64,000 bases of DNA from CAWAYH01 sp963786195 (GCA_963786195.1 CAWAYH010000011.1:620001-684000); one strand, 5' to 3'; positions 52,195 through 62,905 are shown, numbered from the stretch's first letter. Notes: generated from the sequence alone by a model not told the origin. Made by a program: numbers and translations.

Positions 52195-55105
52195 ATGACT
52201 CGAGCACCGAGGATCGGCGCGCTGGCCGCGCTCGCTGGCTGTCGGCTGCGCCGTCGCGCGCGCGGCGGCGCAGTCGCAGGCGGTCAACGGCAACATCGAA
52301 GGCATCGTCCGGGACACGAGCGGCGCCGCACTGCCGGGCGTCGACGGTCACCGTGACCAACATCGACACCGGCGCGCAGCGCACGGTCGTGACCAACGAG
52401 GACGGCGTGTACCGCGCCCTGCTGCTGCCGCTCGGCCGCTACAAGGTGACGGCGGAGCTGCAGGGCTTCAAGAAGTTCGAGCAGCAGGGCATCACGCTCT
52501 CGGCGGGCCAGACGCGCCGTCATCAACGTCGAGCTCGGCGTGGGCAGCGTCTCCGAGACCGTCACGGTCACGGGCGAGTCGCCGGTCGCGACAGCCCGGC
52601 AAGATCGATCTCGGCCGGACGATCGGCGAGAACGGAGGTCAAGAACCTGCCGCTCGTCTCGCGCAATCCGTACAACTTCGCGTTCCTCCAGGCCAACGTG
52701 ACCGGCTACGAGAACAACGAGTTCGGCGTGCCGCGCATCAACGCGAACGGCACGCAGATGCACACCAACTACCAGCTCGACGGCAACACCAACACGGAAA
52801 AGGATCGCGCCGGTCTGCGGATGCTGCCGGTCTCGGAAGTGCTGGTGCCGCGAGGTGAAGGTCATCACCAACGGCTTCGCGCCGGAGTTCGGCCAGACGA
52901 CCGGGCATGGTCTACAACGCGATCACGCCGTCGGGCACGAACGACCTCCACGGCTCGGCGAGCTTCCGCTTCAGGCGCAACTCCGTTCTCGCGGCCGTTC
53001 TTCCTGGCGCCGACCGCACGCAAGCCCGACACCGAGGTCAACGACGTCACCGCCACGCTCGGCGGGCCGATTCCGCGCGATCGGTGGCACTACTTCGGCG
53101 CGTACGAGTACGTCGATCGGAGCCTGGTCACCGGCGGACAGGTCATCACCGTCAGCCCGTCCACGGCGCAGGCGCTCGGCCTCACGCTGCCGGCCGACGG
53201 CGTCATCCCGGCGCACCAGAAGGTCAACTTCCTGTTCGGCAAGACCGACTATCAGATCAACCCGGCGAACCGGCTGTCGGTGCGCTACTTCCTCTTCAAG
53301 AACTTCTCGCCCGCGAACATCGGCGGCGGTCTGACGACGACCGACCGCGCGACCGACTTCACCGATCGGATGGACTCGGCCTCGGCCCAGCTGGTGTCGA
53401 CGATCGGCGCCGACATGCTGAACGAGCTGCGCGTCCAGTACGCGCGGCGCCACCAGTTCCGGACACTCAGGGCCGCGGTCGACGGTCCGGCCATCACCGT
53501 GACGGGCGTCGCGAACTTCGGCGGCCCGCGCAGCGGCGAGACAACTCCGTCGGCTTCGACTTCAACCAGGGCATCACGCAGGTGATCGACAACCTGACCT
53601 GGCTCCGCGGCAAGCACGCCTCAAGGCCGGCATCGACGCGCAGTTCATCGCCGACGAGCGCGTCCGCGGGGAGCGGTTCTTCTACACGTTCCCGTCGATC
53701 GACGCGTATCTCGCGCGCGCGCAGCGGCGCGACTCCGTTCGTACACCACGTTCCAGCAGGAGTTCGGCAACCTGAGCGTGGACTACAACTCGGCGTTCTA
53801 CGGGCTCTTCGTGCAGGACGACTGGCAGATCAACGCCAGGATGAAGCTGCTGTACGGCCTCCGCTACGACCTGTTCGACGTGCCGTCGGCGCGGCCGTTT
53901 GCGGCGAATCCGTATTCGCAGGACTTCACGATCGACAAGAACAACTTCGCGCCGCGCGTCGGGTTCTCGTGGGCGCTCGACGATCGCGCGCGACGGTGCT
54001 CCGCGCCTCGATCGGTCTGATGTACGAGCCGCCGCTGCTCGACTTCTACGACGACGCGATTCTGAACAACGGCGATCCACGGGCCTACACGGTCAATCTC
54101 TCGGGCACGACCGCCGGGGCGCCGCCGTTTCCGACGAGCCTCGCGAACGTGCCGGCCGGCTTCGTGCTGCCGCGACAGAGCATCACGGCCGTCGATCCGG
54201 ACTTCACGACGCAGTCGGCGTGGCTCACCAACGTCCAGGTCGAGCGCGCGCTGCGCAGCGACATCTCGGTGGCGGTCGGCTACGTGAACTCCATCGGCGA
54301 CAACCTGCCGGTGCTGATGGACGTCAACCTGATTCCGACGGGCCAGACGCTTGCCGACGGCCGTCCGATCTTCAACACCAGCGTCAGCGCGGCCACGCGC
54401 GTGGATCCGACCTTCAATCACGTCAACGTGTTCAAGTCGATTGCGAGCTCGACCTACAACGCGTTCACCGCGACGCTGACCAAGCGGATGACGCACGGCT
54501 GGCAGGCGCAGGCGACCTACACGCTGGCGCGCGGCGAGGACAACGGCCCGCTGACCGGCACGTATGTCGTCGGCAGCGATGACGATCGCGTGTCCGATCC
54601 GTCGAACCTCGATCGCGACAAGGGCGTGACGCCGTTCAACCAGACGCACACGCTCGGCCTGTCGACCGTGCTCGCGCCGCACGTCAGCGGCGGCGGGATG
54701 AAGTCGGCCATCCTGAACAACAACCAGCTCGGCATCATTCTCCAGGCCAACAGCGGGCTGCCGTTCAACATCCGCTCGACGCTCGATCTCAATCGCGACA
54801 CGTGCTCAACGATCGTCCGCTCGGGATCGAGCGAAACGTGGGCCGGCTCGGGCGCGTCGTGCTACCTCGACCTGCGGTACTCGCGGTTCATCCCGTTCAG
54901 CACCGGTCAGCAGGCGGAGCTGTTCTTCGAGGCGAAGAACCTGTTCAACACCGAGAACATCATGGCGGTGAACCGCGCGATCGTCACTGACGCGGCCGGC
55001 AATCCGGTCTCGCCCCTCTTGATCGACGCCAGCGACTACCCGGACGCCGGCAAGACGGGCTATGACCAGCGGCAAATGCAGCTGGGGGTGAAGTTTGTCT
55101 TCTGA
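52195..55105 (+). CDS. TonB-dependent receptor with carboxypeptidase-regulatory-like domain (frameshifted N-half)
   Basis: Outer-membrane importer or receptor of the acidobacterial/Bacteroidetes type. ATG 52195 has GGAGG eight bases upstream and a signal peptide. An N-terminal carboxypeptidase regulatory-like beta domain follows (NGNIEGIVRDTSGAALPGV, EDGVYRALLLPLGRYKV, ELQGFKKFEQQGI), then the plug (LPLVSRNPYNFAFLQANVTG, MHTNYQLDGNTNTEKDRAG) and a long barrel. From about 53990 the frame is clean to VTLSKRMTHGW-like TLTKRMTHGWQAQATYTLARGED and the final LGVKFVF. About ten single-base breaks fall between 52240 and 53990, mostly one extra G or C. The substrate is unknown; relatives often handle oligosaccharides. 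Confidence 0.9.
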
Positions 55106-55162
55106 CGCGTGGCGGCCGCTTGACGGCTCGTCTGACGCCAGTCCCGGCCGTTCATCCGAGCG

Positions 55163-56155
55163 GTGAATCGATCGGGACTGGCGGCGACGGTGCTGATGTG
55201 CGCCGCGATCGCCGGGTGCCGGCCGACCGCGAGCGAGCAGGACAGCGTCGTACAATCACCCCCGGCGCCCATGTCAGCGTCCGCCTGCCACGTCGAGTTC
55301 GAGTTCGCCGGCGCGTTTGGCGGATGCGGCGACGACCAGAAGTTCGGCGGTCCGATAGGGCTTCGCATCGCTCCGGACCAGAGCCTCTACGTCGTCGACG
55401 ACCTCGGACATCGCGTCTACGTGCTCACGCAAGAGGGGCGCTGCCTGCGGACGCTCGGACGTCACGGCACGGGACGCGGAGAGCTGGCGTGGCCGGACGC
55501 CGTCGCGTTCGACAAGTCGGGCGCGGTGTTCGTCGCGGATACCGGGAACAACCGCATCCAGGTCTGGGATTCTTCCGGGACGTTCCTCCGGGAGTTCGGC
55601 CGGCTCACGGTGCGCCGCTGGCGCTCTCTCCAGAACCCACGGGACGTCATCGTCACGCCGAAGGGTGAGGTCATCGTGGCGGACTTCACCGGCAAGCGCG
55701 TTCAGGTGTTCGACACCGACGGTCGATGGCTCCGCAACCTCCCGCACGCGGAGGACTCGGTTATCCTCGGAGGGCCCGTCGGCCTTGCGTACTCGGCAGA
55801 CCGGTTGCTGTATGTCTCGGACACGCATGGGCACCAGGTGGTCGTGTTCGATCGCGACGGGCGTCTGCATTCGCGGATCGACGGGCAAGGCACGGAGGGC
55901 GGCAGATTGAACGCGCCGCATGGTCTGGCTATCAGCCCGCAGGGGTGTCTCATCGTGGCGGAGGCCGGCAGCGGACGTCTGCGCGCGTTCACGCTGGACG
56001 GCCGCTCCGGTCGTGAGATTGCGCAACCCGAAGGCCGCGTACGGGTCACACGGCCTCTGGGCCTCGCGCTCGATGCCGGCGGCAGGCTGTACATCGCCGA
56101 CGCCGCCGCTCATCAGGTCGTGGTGTGGCGGCCGCGGCAGACGTCGAAAACCTGA
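55163..56155 (+). CDS. NHL-repeat lipoprotein
   Basis: Exported lipoprotein predicted to form an NHL beta-propeller. The GTG at 55163 gives a lipobox ending at Cys19 (AAIAGCRPT). At least five NHL repeats are visible: GLRIAPDQSLYVVDDLGHRVYVL, AVAFDKSGAVFVADTGNNRIQVW, DVIVTPKGEVIVADFTGKRVQVF, GLAYSADRLLYVSDTHGHQVVVF and GLALDAGGRLYIADAAAHQVVVW. There is no enzymatic domain. It lies 57 bp after the TonB-dependent receptor and ends one base before the argH ATG. A role with the receptor is possible but not shown. Confidence 0.88.
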   Translation: MNRSGLAATVLMCAAIAGCRPTASEQDSVVQSPPAPMSASACHVEFEFAGAFGGCGDDQKFGGPIGLRIAPDQSLYVVDDLGHRVYVLTQEGRCLRTLGRHGTGRGELAWPDAVAFDKSGAVFVADTGNNRIQVWDSSGTFLREFGRLTVRRWRSLQNPRDVIVTPKGEVIVADFTGKRVQVFDTDGRWLRNLPHAEDSVILGGPVGLAYSADRLLYVSDTHGHQVVVFDRDGRLHSRIDGQGTEGGRLNAPHGLAISPQGCLIVAEAGSGRLRAFTLDGRSGREIAQPEGRVRVTRPLGLALDAGGRLYIADAAAHQVVVWRPRQTSKT

Positions 56156-56156
56156 G

Positions 56157-57614
56157 ATGAAGTTCCACCCCGACTACGTGACGTTCGTCCTGAACGAGAA
56201 CTTCGAGGACGCCAAGACGCACTTCCTCGCTCCGCTGATGGCCATTCACTACGCGCATCTGGTGATGCTCCGCGAGCGCGGCATCATCGGTGCTGGCGAG
56301 GCCCTGGCCATCCGCGACGCGCTCGGCTCGATCTCTCTGGAATCGGTGCGGTGCGCCGCGTACGACGGCACGTGTGAGGATCTCTTCTTCTACGTCGAGC
56401 GGCTGATCGTCAACGCGTGCGGCGACGAGGCGGCTGGCCGCCTGCATACGGCTCGGTCGCGGAACGACATCGACATGACGATGTACCGCATGCAGCAGCG
56501 GGAGATGATTCTCACACTGTTGGATGGTGTGTCACGCCTGCGCGCGTCGCTGCTGGATCAGGCGAGCCAGCATCTCGAGGACGTGTTCGCCGCGCACACC
56601 CACACGCAGCCGGCGCAGCCGACGACGGTTGCGCACTATCTGCTCGCAGTCGTCGAGCAACTGGAACGCGACGCGGTCCGGCTCAGGGCCGCGTTTTCGT
56701 CGACCAATCGAAATCCGCTGGGGGCGTGCGCGATCACCGGGACCGGCTTTCCGATCGATCGGCAGCGCACGTCGGATCTCCTGGGCTTCGATGGTCCCAC
56801 GGGGAACACCTACGGCAGCATTGCGACCGTTGACTACCTCCTTGAAAGCGTGTCGGCGGCATCGGTGCTGCTGGCCGGGCTCGGGCGAGTGCTGCAGGAT
56901 CTGCTGCTCTGGTGCACGGCGGAGTTCGGATATCTGCGCCTGGCGGACGGCTTCGTGCAATCGAGCAGCATCATGCCGCAGAAACGAAACCCGGTGGCGC
57001 TCGAGCACGCGCGGTCCATCGGCAGCAAGGCGCTGGGGCAGGCGGGCGCGATCCTCCTGACCGTTCACAACACGCCCTTCGGCGACATCGTCGACACCGA
57101 AGACGATCTGCAGCCGCTGGTCTGCTCGATGTTCGACGATGCGGTCCGGGCCGTGACGCTCACGGCCGCGGCGCTGGGAACGGCGACGTTCGACAGGGAA
57201 CGGCTGGCTGCGCGTGCGCGCGAGGGCTGGATCACCGTGACGGAACTGGCGGACACGCTGACGCGCGAGCACGGCGTGCCGTTCAAAGCCGGTCACGCGG
57301 TTGCCGCCCGGTTCGTCGCGGAAGCGACGAACCGGCCGCACGAGGCCGCGAACGTGATTCTGCGGGAGGCGACGCAGGCAGTTCTTGGACGGCCGATCGA
57401 GTACGCGGAGCCGCGTCTGGCAGAGATTCTCAGTCCCGAGAACTTCGTCCGCGTGCGGACCACGCCTGGAGGCCCCGCGCCGTCCGTCACAACCAAAGCG
57501 CTGGCCGCGTCCAGACAAACCCTGGTTGAGGACCACGCGTGGACCCAGGGAGCTCAGGCGAGCCTTCGAGCTGCGGAACAGAACCTGAGAGAAGCGGCCC
57601 TGACTCTCGGCTAG
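56157..57614 (+). CDS. argH: Argininosuccinate lyase
   Basis: Final enzyme of arginine biosynthesis, splitting argininosuccinate into arginine and fumarate. The 485-residue product carries the fumarase/ASL superfamily regions: LHTARSRNDIDMTMYRM, AHTHTQPAQPTTVAHYLLAVVE and the signature SSSIMPQKRNPVALEHARS, which is the catalytic loop serine region. The N-terminus starts MKFHPDYVTFVLNENFEDAKTHFL and lacks the usual MWGGRF opening, as in a divergent ASL branch. ATG 56157 is one base after the previous stop, so the genes are coupled. No other arginine genes are adjacent, but carA and carB lie 4 kb downstream on the same strand. Confidence 0.9.
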   Translation: MKFHPDYVTFVLNENFEDAKTHFLAPLMAIHYAHLVMLRERGIIGAGEALAIRDALGSISLESVRCAAYDGTCEDLFFYVERLIVNACGDEAAGRLHTARSRNDIDMTMYRMQQREMILTLLDGVSRLRASLLDQASQHLEDVFAAHTHTQPAQPTTVAHYLLAVVEQLERDAVRLRAAFSSTNRNPLGACAITGTGFPIDRQRTSDLLGFDGPTGNTYGSIATVDYLLESVSAASVLLAGLGRVLQDLLLWCTAEFGYLRLADGFVQSSSIMPQKRNPVALEHARSIGSKALGQAGAILLTVHNTPFGDIVDTEDDLQPLVCSMFDDAVRAVTLTAAALGTATFDRERLAARAREGWITVTELADTLTREHGVPFKAGHAVAARFVAEATNRPHEAANVILREATQAVLGRPIEYAEPRLAEILSPENFVRVRTTPGGPAPSVTTKALAASRQTLVEDHAWTQGAQASLRAAEQNLREAALTLG

Positions 57615-57640
57615 AGGGACACACAGCCCATCTCACAATT

Positions 57641-57671
57641 CCGATCCGTGTTGTCCGTGTGATCCGTGGTT
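57641..57671. repeat. TCCGTGT-unit repeat at the argH/bshC convergent junction
   Basis: Three degenerate copies of GATCCGTGTTGTCCGTGTGATCCGTGG-type units (ATCCGTG, GTCCGTG, ATCCGTG) in about 30 bp between the stop codons of argH and bshC. It is the third repeat found at a convergent junction here. Confidence 0.55.
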
Positions 57672-59357
57672 CTAGATCGTAATCACCCAGTGATGGCCGG
57701 GCTCGATCGACAGCCCCTCCAGCAGTCGATCCACCAGGGCAGGACCATACCGGTTCAGGAAATAGATGACGGCGAGGGTGCGTTCCTGGGGATGGCCGAG
57801 CGGGAATACCTGGGCCTGCGCCCGGGTGAACTGGCGGCGCAGCGTTTCGTGCCGCCGCTTGGATGCCTGGATCATCTTGCCGTGGAGCGAGCGCAGGTCG
57901 TGCTCCATCTTGCCCAGGGTCGTGCGCGCCGCGCCCGCCAGCGTCGGGTCGAGCGCCGGCATCGCGTCGATGAGCCGTTCCATGGCGCTGCGCAGCGCCG
58001 CCTCCGCATCGTTCATCGCCCGCTCGACCGTCTCGGGCAGCTGCGCTTCGAGCAGCCGGTTGAGCGCTGACTCGTCCTGCGGCTGCAGCTCCTCGATCGG
58101 GAGGTCGTAGCGGCTCAGGAATCGGGCAGCGGCGGAGTCGACCAGCGTGGCGGTCGCCCGCGGGTAGATCAGCGGCATCGGGACGCCGAAGCTGTCGTAC
58201 ACGTTCCGCAGCTGACCCAGGTACGCGAGCTCGCTCGGACCCGCGACGTAGCAGATGGTCGGGAAGAGCGTGTCCTGCACGATCGGGCGCAGCAACACGT
58301 TGGGACTGAAATGATCCGGGGACGCGGCGGCTTCCTGCGACAGCGCTTCGGCGGTGAACGTCTTGTCGCCCGCGACGAAGCGATCGCCCTGCCGACGGAT
58401 CGGTCGACGCGCGCCGTCCAGGTGGAACAGCGACACGCTGTCGGGCTGCGGGACGACCTGCGGCTGATGCCCGCGCGCGAGCAGCTCGGTGCCGGCGGCC
58501 GCCGCCAGCGAGGCGGTGTGCCCGATCCGGCCCACCTCCCGCGTGAAGACCGGGGCGACGAGCGGCTTGACCGCCCGATCGGACGATTCGAACACGACCA
58601 GACCGTAGGGGCCCAGCACGGACTCGAGCCACCTGGCGAACGCCTCGGCCATGCCGAAGCCAGGCCGATATGCCGCTCTGAGAGACGAGAGGACGTCCTC
58701 GCTGAACTCCGTCGACTGAAGCGCTGACGACAGCTGCTCGAGACTCTGCTCGATGCGCTCGTCCAGCGTCAGCGCGGCCACCGTTTTCTCGCCGGCGCCG
58801 GCGGGCGGCGCGAGCGTGATGGTGCGCGGCTGGAACTGCGCATCGAGCACCGTACAGCTCGCGACTTCCTCCCAATCGTGATCCTCGGCGTCGATCCAGA
58901 AGATCGCGACGGTGTCGACCTGATGTTCCCGGGTCGTTCGCCGTGCGAGCTGCAGGGCTGTAATGGCTTTGAGCAGCGTGAAGAGCGGCCCGCCGAACGC
59001 GCCGGCCTGCTGTCCGGTCACGACCGCGACGGTTGCGGGATTGGCGAGTCGCTTCGCGGCCTCGACCGCAGCCGGCGGAGCGGCCCGGCGCGCCTGCTGG
59101 CCGGCGATGACGTCCGCAATGTCCTGGACCGGGCGCGTATGCGCCTGCGCGCGCGCTATCGCGTCGGTCCACGCCGCGCGCGATGTCGGATCGCCGGCGT
59201 ACAACGCGGACACGTTCGCGAAGTTGAACGCGTAGTCGCCGGCCAGCGGACGAATCCAGCCGAACCGGCGCACGTCGATGGCCGTGCGCGTCGCGCCGTT
59301 GGCGAGCGTCGTGTCCGCTGACACCGCCTCGTACTCTCTCAGAGCCTTCTGAACCAT
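57672..59357 (-). CDS. bshC: Bacillithiol biosynthesis cysteine-adding enzyme BshC
   Basis: Predicted to join cysteine to glucosaminyl-malate, the last step of bacillithiol synthesis. Family motifs are clear: VAVVTGQQAGAFGGPLFTLLKAITALQLAR, VDTVAIFWIDAEDHDWEEV, FEDVLSSLRAAYRPGFGMAEAFARW, YGLVVFESSDRAVKPL, VLLRPIVQDTLFPTICYVAGPSELAYLGQ and the C-terminal QERTLAVIYFLNRYGPALVDRLL (each as separate conserved blocks). ATG 59357 gives 561 residues, close to the normal length; a longer frame upstream overlaps the pseudokinase promoter. bshA and bshB are not in the window. Clean, no frameshift. Confidence 0.9.
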   Translation of the reverse strand: MVQKALREYEAVSADTTLANGATRTAIDVRRFGWIRPLAGDYAFNFANVSALYAGDPTSRAAWTDAIARAQAHTRPVQDIADVIAGQQARRAAPPAAVEAAKRLANPATVAVVTGQQAGAFGGPLFTLLKAITALQLARRTTREHQVDTVAIFWIDAEDHDWEEVASCTVLDAQFQPRTITLAPPAGAGEKTVAALTLDERIEQSLEQLSSALQSTEFSEDVLSSLRAAYRPGFGMAEAFARWLESVLGPYGLVVFESSDRAVKPLVAPVFTREVGRIGHTASLAAAAGTELLARGHQPQVVPQPDSVSLFHLDGARRPIRRQGDRFVAGDKTFTAEALSQEAAASPDHFSPNVLLRPIVQDTLFPTICYVAGPSELAYLGQLRNVYDSFGVPMPLIYPRATATLVDSAAARFLSRYDLPIEELQPQDESALNRLLEAQLPETVERAMNDAEAALRSAMERLIDAMPALDPTLAGAARTTLGKMEHDLRSLHGKMIQASKRRHETLRRQFTRAQAQVFPLGHPQERTLAVIYFLNRYGPALVDRLLEGLSIEPGHHWVITI

Positions 59358-59459
59358 GTCAAGGCGACCACCCAGGTGTTCGACGCCCGGCGTGCGATCG
59401 AGGATCCAGCGGCCCGAAGATGTGTTACATTTTTTCGATCCTGCCTGAGGAGCCCCGTA

Positions 59460-61745
59460 CTGACCAGAGACGATCAGACCGCGTTCGCGCCTCCGCCGGC
59501 TTTCGGGCCGTTCAGGGTCCTCCATCAGATCGGTGTCGGCGCGCTCGGTCCGGTGTTCCGCACCTATGAGCCGACGCGCGACCGGCTCGTCGCCGTCAAG
59601 GTCTTCCGCCTCGATGTCACCCCAGAACACGCGCAGTCGCTCGCCGACGAGCTGAGCCGTGCGGCCGAGGCCGGACTCTTCCACGCATCTATCGTCGAGC
59701 CCGTCGCCGCCGGCGTCGAGGGCACCGTCGCCTATCGGGCTGAAGAGTATGTGGCGGCCGAATCGCTGGACGTCGCCATGCGTCACTACGCGCCCGGCGT
59801 CCGTCGACAAGGTCCTGCCGTTCATCACTCAGCTCGCGGGGGCCATCGACTTCGCACGCGCGGCCGGCGTCGGCCATGGCGCGTTGCACCCGCGCGACAT
59901 CTTCGTCACGCCGGACGAGGCGAGGGCGACAGGTTTCGGAGTGGTCGACGCCCTCGACCGTGTGGGCCTGAGGGCCCCGGTGCGCCGACCCTACAGCCCG
60001 CCTGAACGGATCGCCGGCGAAGCCTGGGGCACGCCGGCCGATGTGTTCTCGCTGGCCGCCATCGCGTTCGAGTTACTGACGGGCCGCCGGCCGTCCGGAC
60101 CGGGCGACGAGATGGGATCTCTCTCGGGCGCCATGCTCGGATCGCATGTCGACGACGTCCGGGCGGTCCTCGCGCGGGCCATGCACGAGACGCCGGAGGA
60201 GCGATTTCAGACCGCCGGCGCATTTGCCGCGGCGCTCGCAGGGGCGTTCGGCAGCGAGGTTGTCGCGACCCCGATACCGGCCGCGACCCGATACCAGCCG
60301 CGACAGCGAAACCTATTGAGGCGCCCGGAACTGAGGGAGCACCGCCTGCGCCGCTCGACCTGACGGCGAAGGACTCGCAGCCGCAGATCGTCAAGCCGGC
60401 GAGAAAGCGGGAGCCGAAGCCGCGCGCTGAAAAAGAAAAACCGGTTCAGCCCGTGCTCGCGGCGTCGGAGCCTGTCGCGCCGCCAGACCCTGTCGTCGAG
60501 CCGGACGTGGTTGCCCCGGCTGCCGAGGCTGTTCCGCCGGCGCCTGTCGAGGCGGCCGCGTGGGAGCTCAGGCGCGAGGAATCCTCTCCGGCCGCGCCAA
60601 TCGAGTTGCCGCTGATTGCCGACAAGCTGGAAGAGAGATCATTCCGCCTCGAAGGGAAAGCGGTCATCAGAGAGGACACCGACGACGACGTCGTCGATCG
60701 GATCGTCGCGGTGGACGAAGTACAAGTCCCGCGAGCCGATCGGCTCGACGGTGCTGCGGTCCAGGCCGAGGCCGCCGGAACGCAGCGTCGTTCCCGTCAT
60801 GACGAGCGCCGCCGCCGACGAACCGGATATTCCGCTGGTCGCGATCGGCACACCGGGCTTTGACGAGCCGTCATTGGAGCCGCCGCGGCCCATGATGCTG
60901 CCCGTGGCCGTCGGCCTCATCCTCGGCCTGCTGCCGGGATTTTTCGCCGGATACTATGTGGCCAACCGGTCGTCCCAGCCGCAGCCGCAGGCGGCGGTCA
61001 CTCCACCGGGCGCCACGGCACCGACCCCCGGCACCGCGAGTCAGGCCGGAAAGGAGTGGAGCGAGCAAGCGGTTTCGCCGACGGCCGGACAGCCCTCGCG
61101 ATCCGCGTCAGCCGGACAACCGCCGGCGACCGCTCCGTCTGTACCCTCCGACGCGCCGGCGCCGGCGCCGCGCCGGTCGATAGCGCGCGTCCGCGCGCGG
61201 AGGCAGCTCGGACGGGTCGGCTGATCGTGCGTTCGACACCGTCCGGCGCCGCGGTCACCGTGAACGGTGACTGGAAAGGACGCACGCCACTCACGCTCAG
61301 CAAGCTCGCGCTCGACTCCTACGTCGTGCGCATCGTGTCGCCCGGGTACGATGTGGCCAGCGAAAAGCTGACGCTGTCCGCGTCGAAACCCTCGCGCTCA
61401 ATCAGCCTTCGGCTCAAGCGCCAGCCGGCGGCTGCGCGCTCCACGAAGCCGGTTGCCGAGCCGAAGCCACAGGTGCAGCGCCCACCCGCCGTGCCGGGGG
61501 CCGAGACGCCGAAGGCCCAGAAGGGATCGATCTTCGTGGATTCCCGCCCGCAGGGTGCCCGGGTCATCGTCAACGGGAAAGAAATGGGTGTGACACCGCT
61601 GCGTCTACCCGATCTGGCACCCGGCTCCTACTCGGTCCGCGTAGAATTAGCAGATCACCGTCCCTGGTCGACGACCGCTCGCGTCGTGGCGGGCGAGGTC
61701 GCGCGCGTCACGGGATCCCTGGAACGCCTTTCACACGACGAATAA
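59460..61745 (+). CDS. Pseudokinase-transmembrane-PEGA protein (four frameshifts)
   Basis: Predicted inner-membrane signalling protein. The kinase-like domain (residues about 15-260) keeps the glycine-loop region VLHQIGVGALGPVFRTY and the VAVKVFRL lysine, but the catalytic loop is GHGALHPRDIFVT and the DFG position reads TGFGVVDA, so it is probably catalytically dead. Acidic and Pro-rich linkers follow, then one span (MLPVAVGLILGLLPGFFAGYYVA), a Pro/Ala linker, and two PEGA domains outside (GRLIVRSTPSGAAVTVNGDWKGRTPL, GSIFVDSRPQGARVIVNGKEMGVTPLRLPDL, as consecutive units). Breaks lie near 59803, 60300, 60730 and 61170. The start is uncertain; a CTG after GAGGAG at 59446 fits. Divergent from bshC. 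Confidence 0.75.
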
Positions 61746-61777
61746 TCGGCACTCCATTGGACGACAGCAGACAGTAG

Positions 61778-62905
61778 ATGAAGGCCACACTCGCGCTCGA
61801 AAACGGCACCTGGTACGAAGGGGAGTCGGCAGGCGCGTCCGGCGAGACCGGCGGCGAAGTCGTGTTCAACACGAGCATGACGGGCTATCAGGAAGTGCTG
61901 ACGGATCCGTCCTACGCCGGACAGATCGTGACGATGACGTGCCCCGAGATCGGCAACTACGGCGTCGCGGCGGACGACGTCGAGTCACGCGCGGCGCAGG
62001 TCGCGGGATTCATCGTCCGGGATCAATCGCCGATCGCCAGCAACTGGCGCGCGGACGGGACGCTGCACGACTACCTGACGCGGAACAAGATCGTCGCGAT
62101 TTCCGACATCGACACGCGGGCGCTGACGCGCGTGCTGCGTTCGAGCGGCGTGATGCGCGGCGTCATCGTCACCGGTGACGTCGATCCACGACGCCTTGTG
62201 GATCGCGCGCGCGGAATCGCGCCGATGGAGGGGTCGGATCTGGTACGAGGCGTGACGTGCGAGGCCCCGTTCGACTGGGAGCCGAAGACGAGCCCGCTCG
62301 ACGAGTTTTCGCCCCGTCCCATGCGTGACCCTCGGCGTCCGCTCCGCGTCGCCGCGTACGACTACGGCATGAAATGGAACATCCTCCGGCGATTCACGGC
62401 GTACGGCTGTGAGGTGCGGGTGTTTCCGGCGACCACCCCCGCCTCGGAGCTGCTCGGCATCAGCCCGGACGGCGTGTTCCTGAGCAACGGCCCGGGCGAT
62501 CCAGCCGTGCTCGACTACGCGATCGACAACGCGCGTCAGCTCGTGAACGCCGACGTTCCGGTGTTCGGGATCTGTCTCGGGCACCAGATTCTGTCGCACG
62601 CGCTCGGCGGTCGCACGTACAAGCTGAAGTTCGGGCATCGCGGCGCCAATCATCCCGTCAAGCAGCTCGACAGCGGCAAGGTCGAGATCACGTCACAGAA
62701 CCACGGCTTCGCGACGGACCCGCAGTCCCTGCCGAGAGACGTGAGGGTCACGCACGTCAACCTGTACGACGGCACCGTCGAGGGTCTGCGGCACGAATCG
62801 AAGCCCGTGTTCTGCGTGCAGTACCATCCTGAGGCCGCTCCGGGACCGCACGACGCGGACTATCTCTTCAGCCAGTTTCTGGACGAGATGGAACGCCGGG
62901 CGTAG
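61778..62905 (+). CDS. carA: Carbamoyl-phosphate synthase small subunit
   Basis: Glutamine amidotransferase subunit feeding ammonia to CarB for arginine and pyrimidine synthesis. The intact 375-residue product has the CPSase small-chain N-domain (GEVVFNTSMTGYQEVLTDPSYAGQIV, GNYGVAADDVESRA) and the class I GATase domain with the catalytic cysteine in VFGICLGHQILSHALGG, the histidine and glutamate in YHPEAAPGPHD. It begins 32 bp after the pseudokinase stop and is followed by carB after 68 bp. Confidence 0.96.
   Translation: MKATLALENGTWYEGESAGASGETGGEVVFNTSMTGYQEVLTDPSYAGQIVTMTCPEIGNYGVAADDVESRAAQVAGFIVRDQSPIASNWRADGTLHDYLTRNKIVAISDIDTRALTRVLRSSGVMRGVIVTGDVDPRRLVDRARGIAPMEGSDLVRGVTCEAPFDWEPKTSPLDEFSPRPMRDPRRPLRVAAYDYGMKWNILRRFTAYGCEVRVFPATTPASELLGISPDGVFLSNGPGDPAVLDYAIDNARQLVNADVPVFGICLGHQILSHALGGRTYKLKFGHRGANHPVKQLDSGKVEITSQNHGFATDPQSLPRDVRVTHVNLYDGTVEGLRHESKPVFCVQYHPEAAPGPHDADYLFSQFLDEMERRA

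Noticed and set aside
46284..53990. True pseudogenes in the amidohydrolase to TonB-receptor region
   Set aside because: Conserved motifs are intact on both sides of each break, each break is one base, no premature stop or large deletion is seen, and cell-wall and foldase genes are unlikely to be all dead at once.
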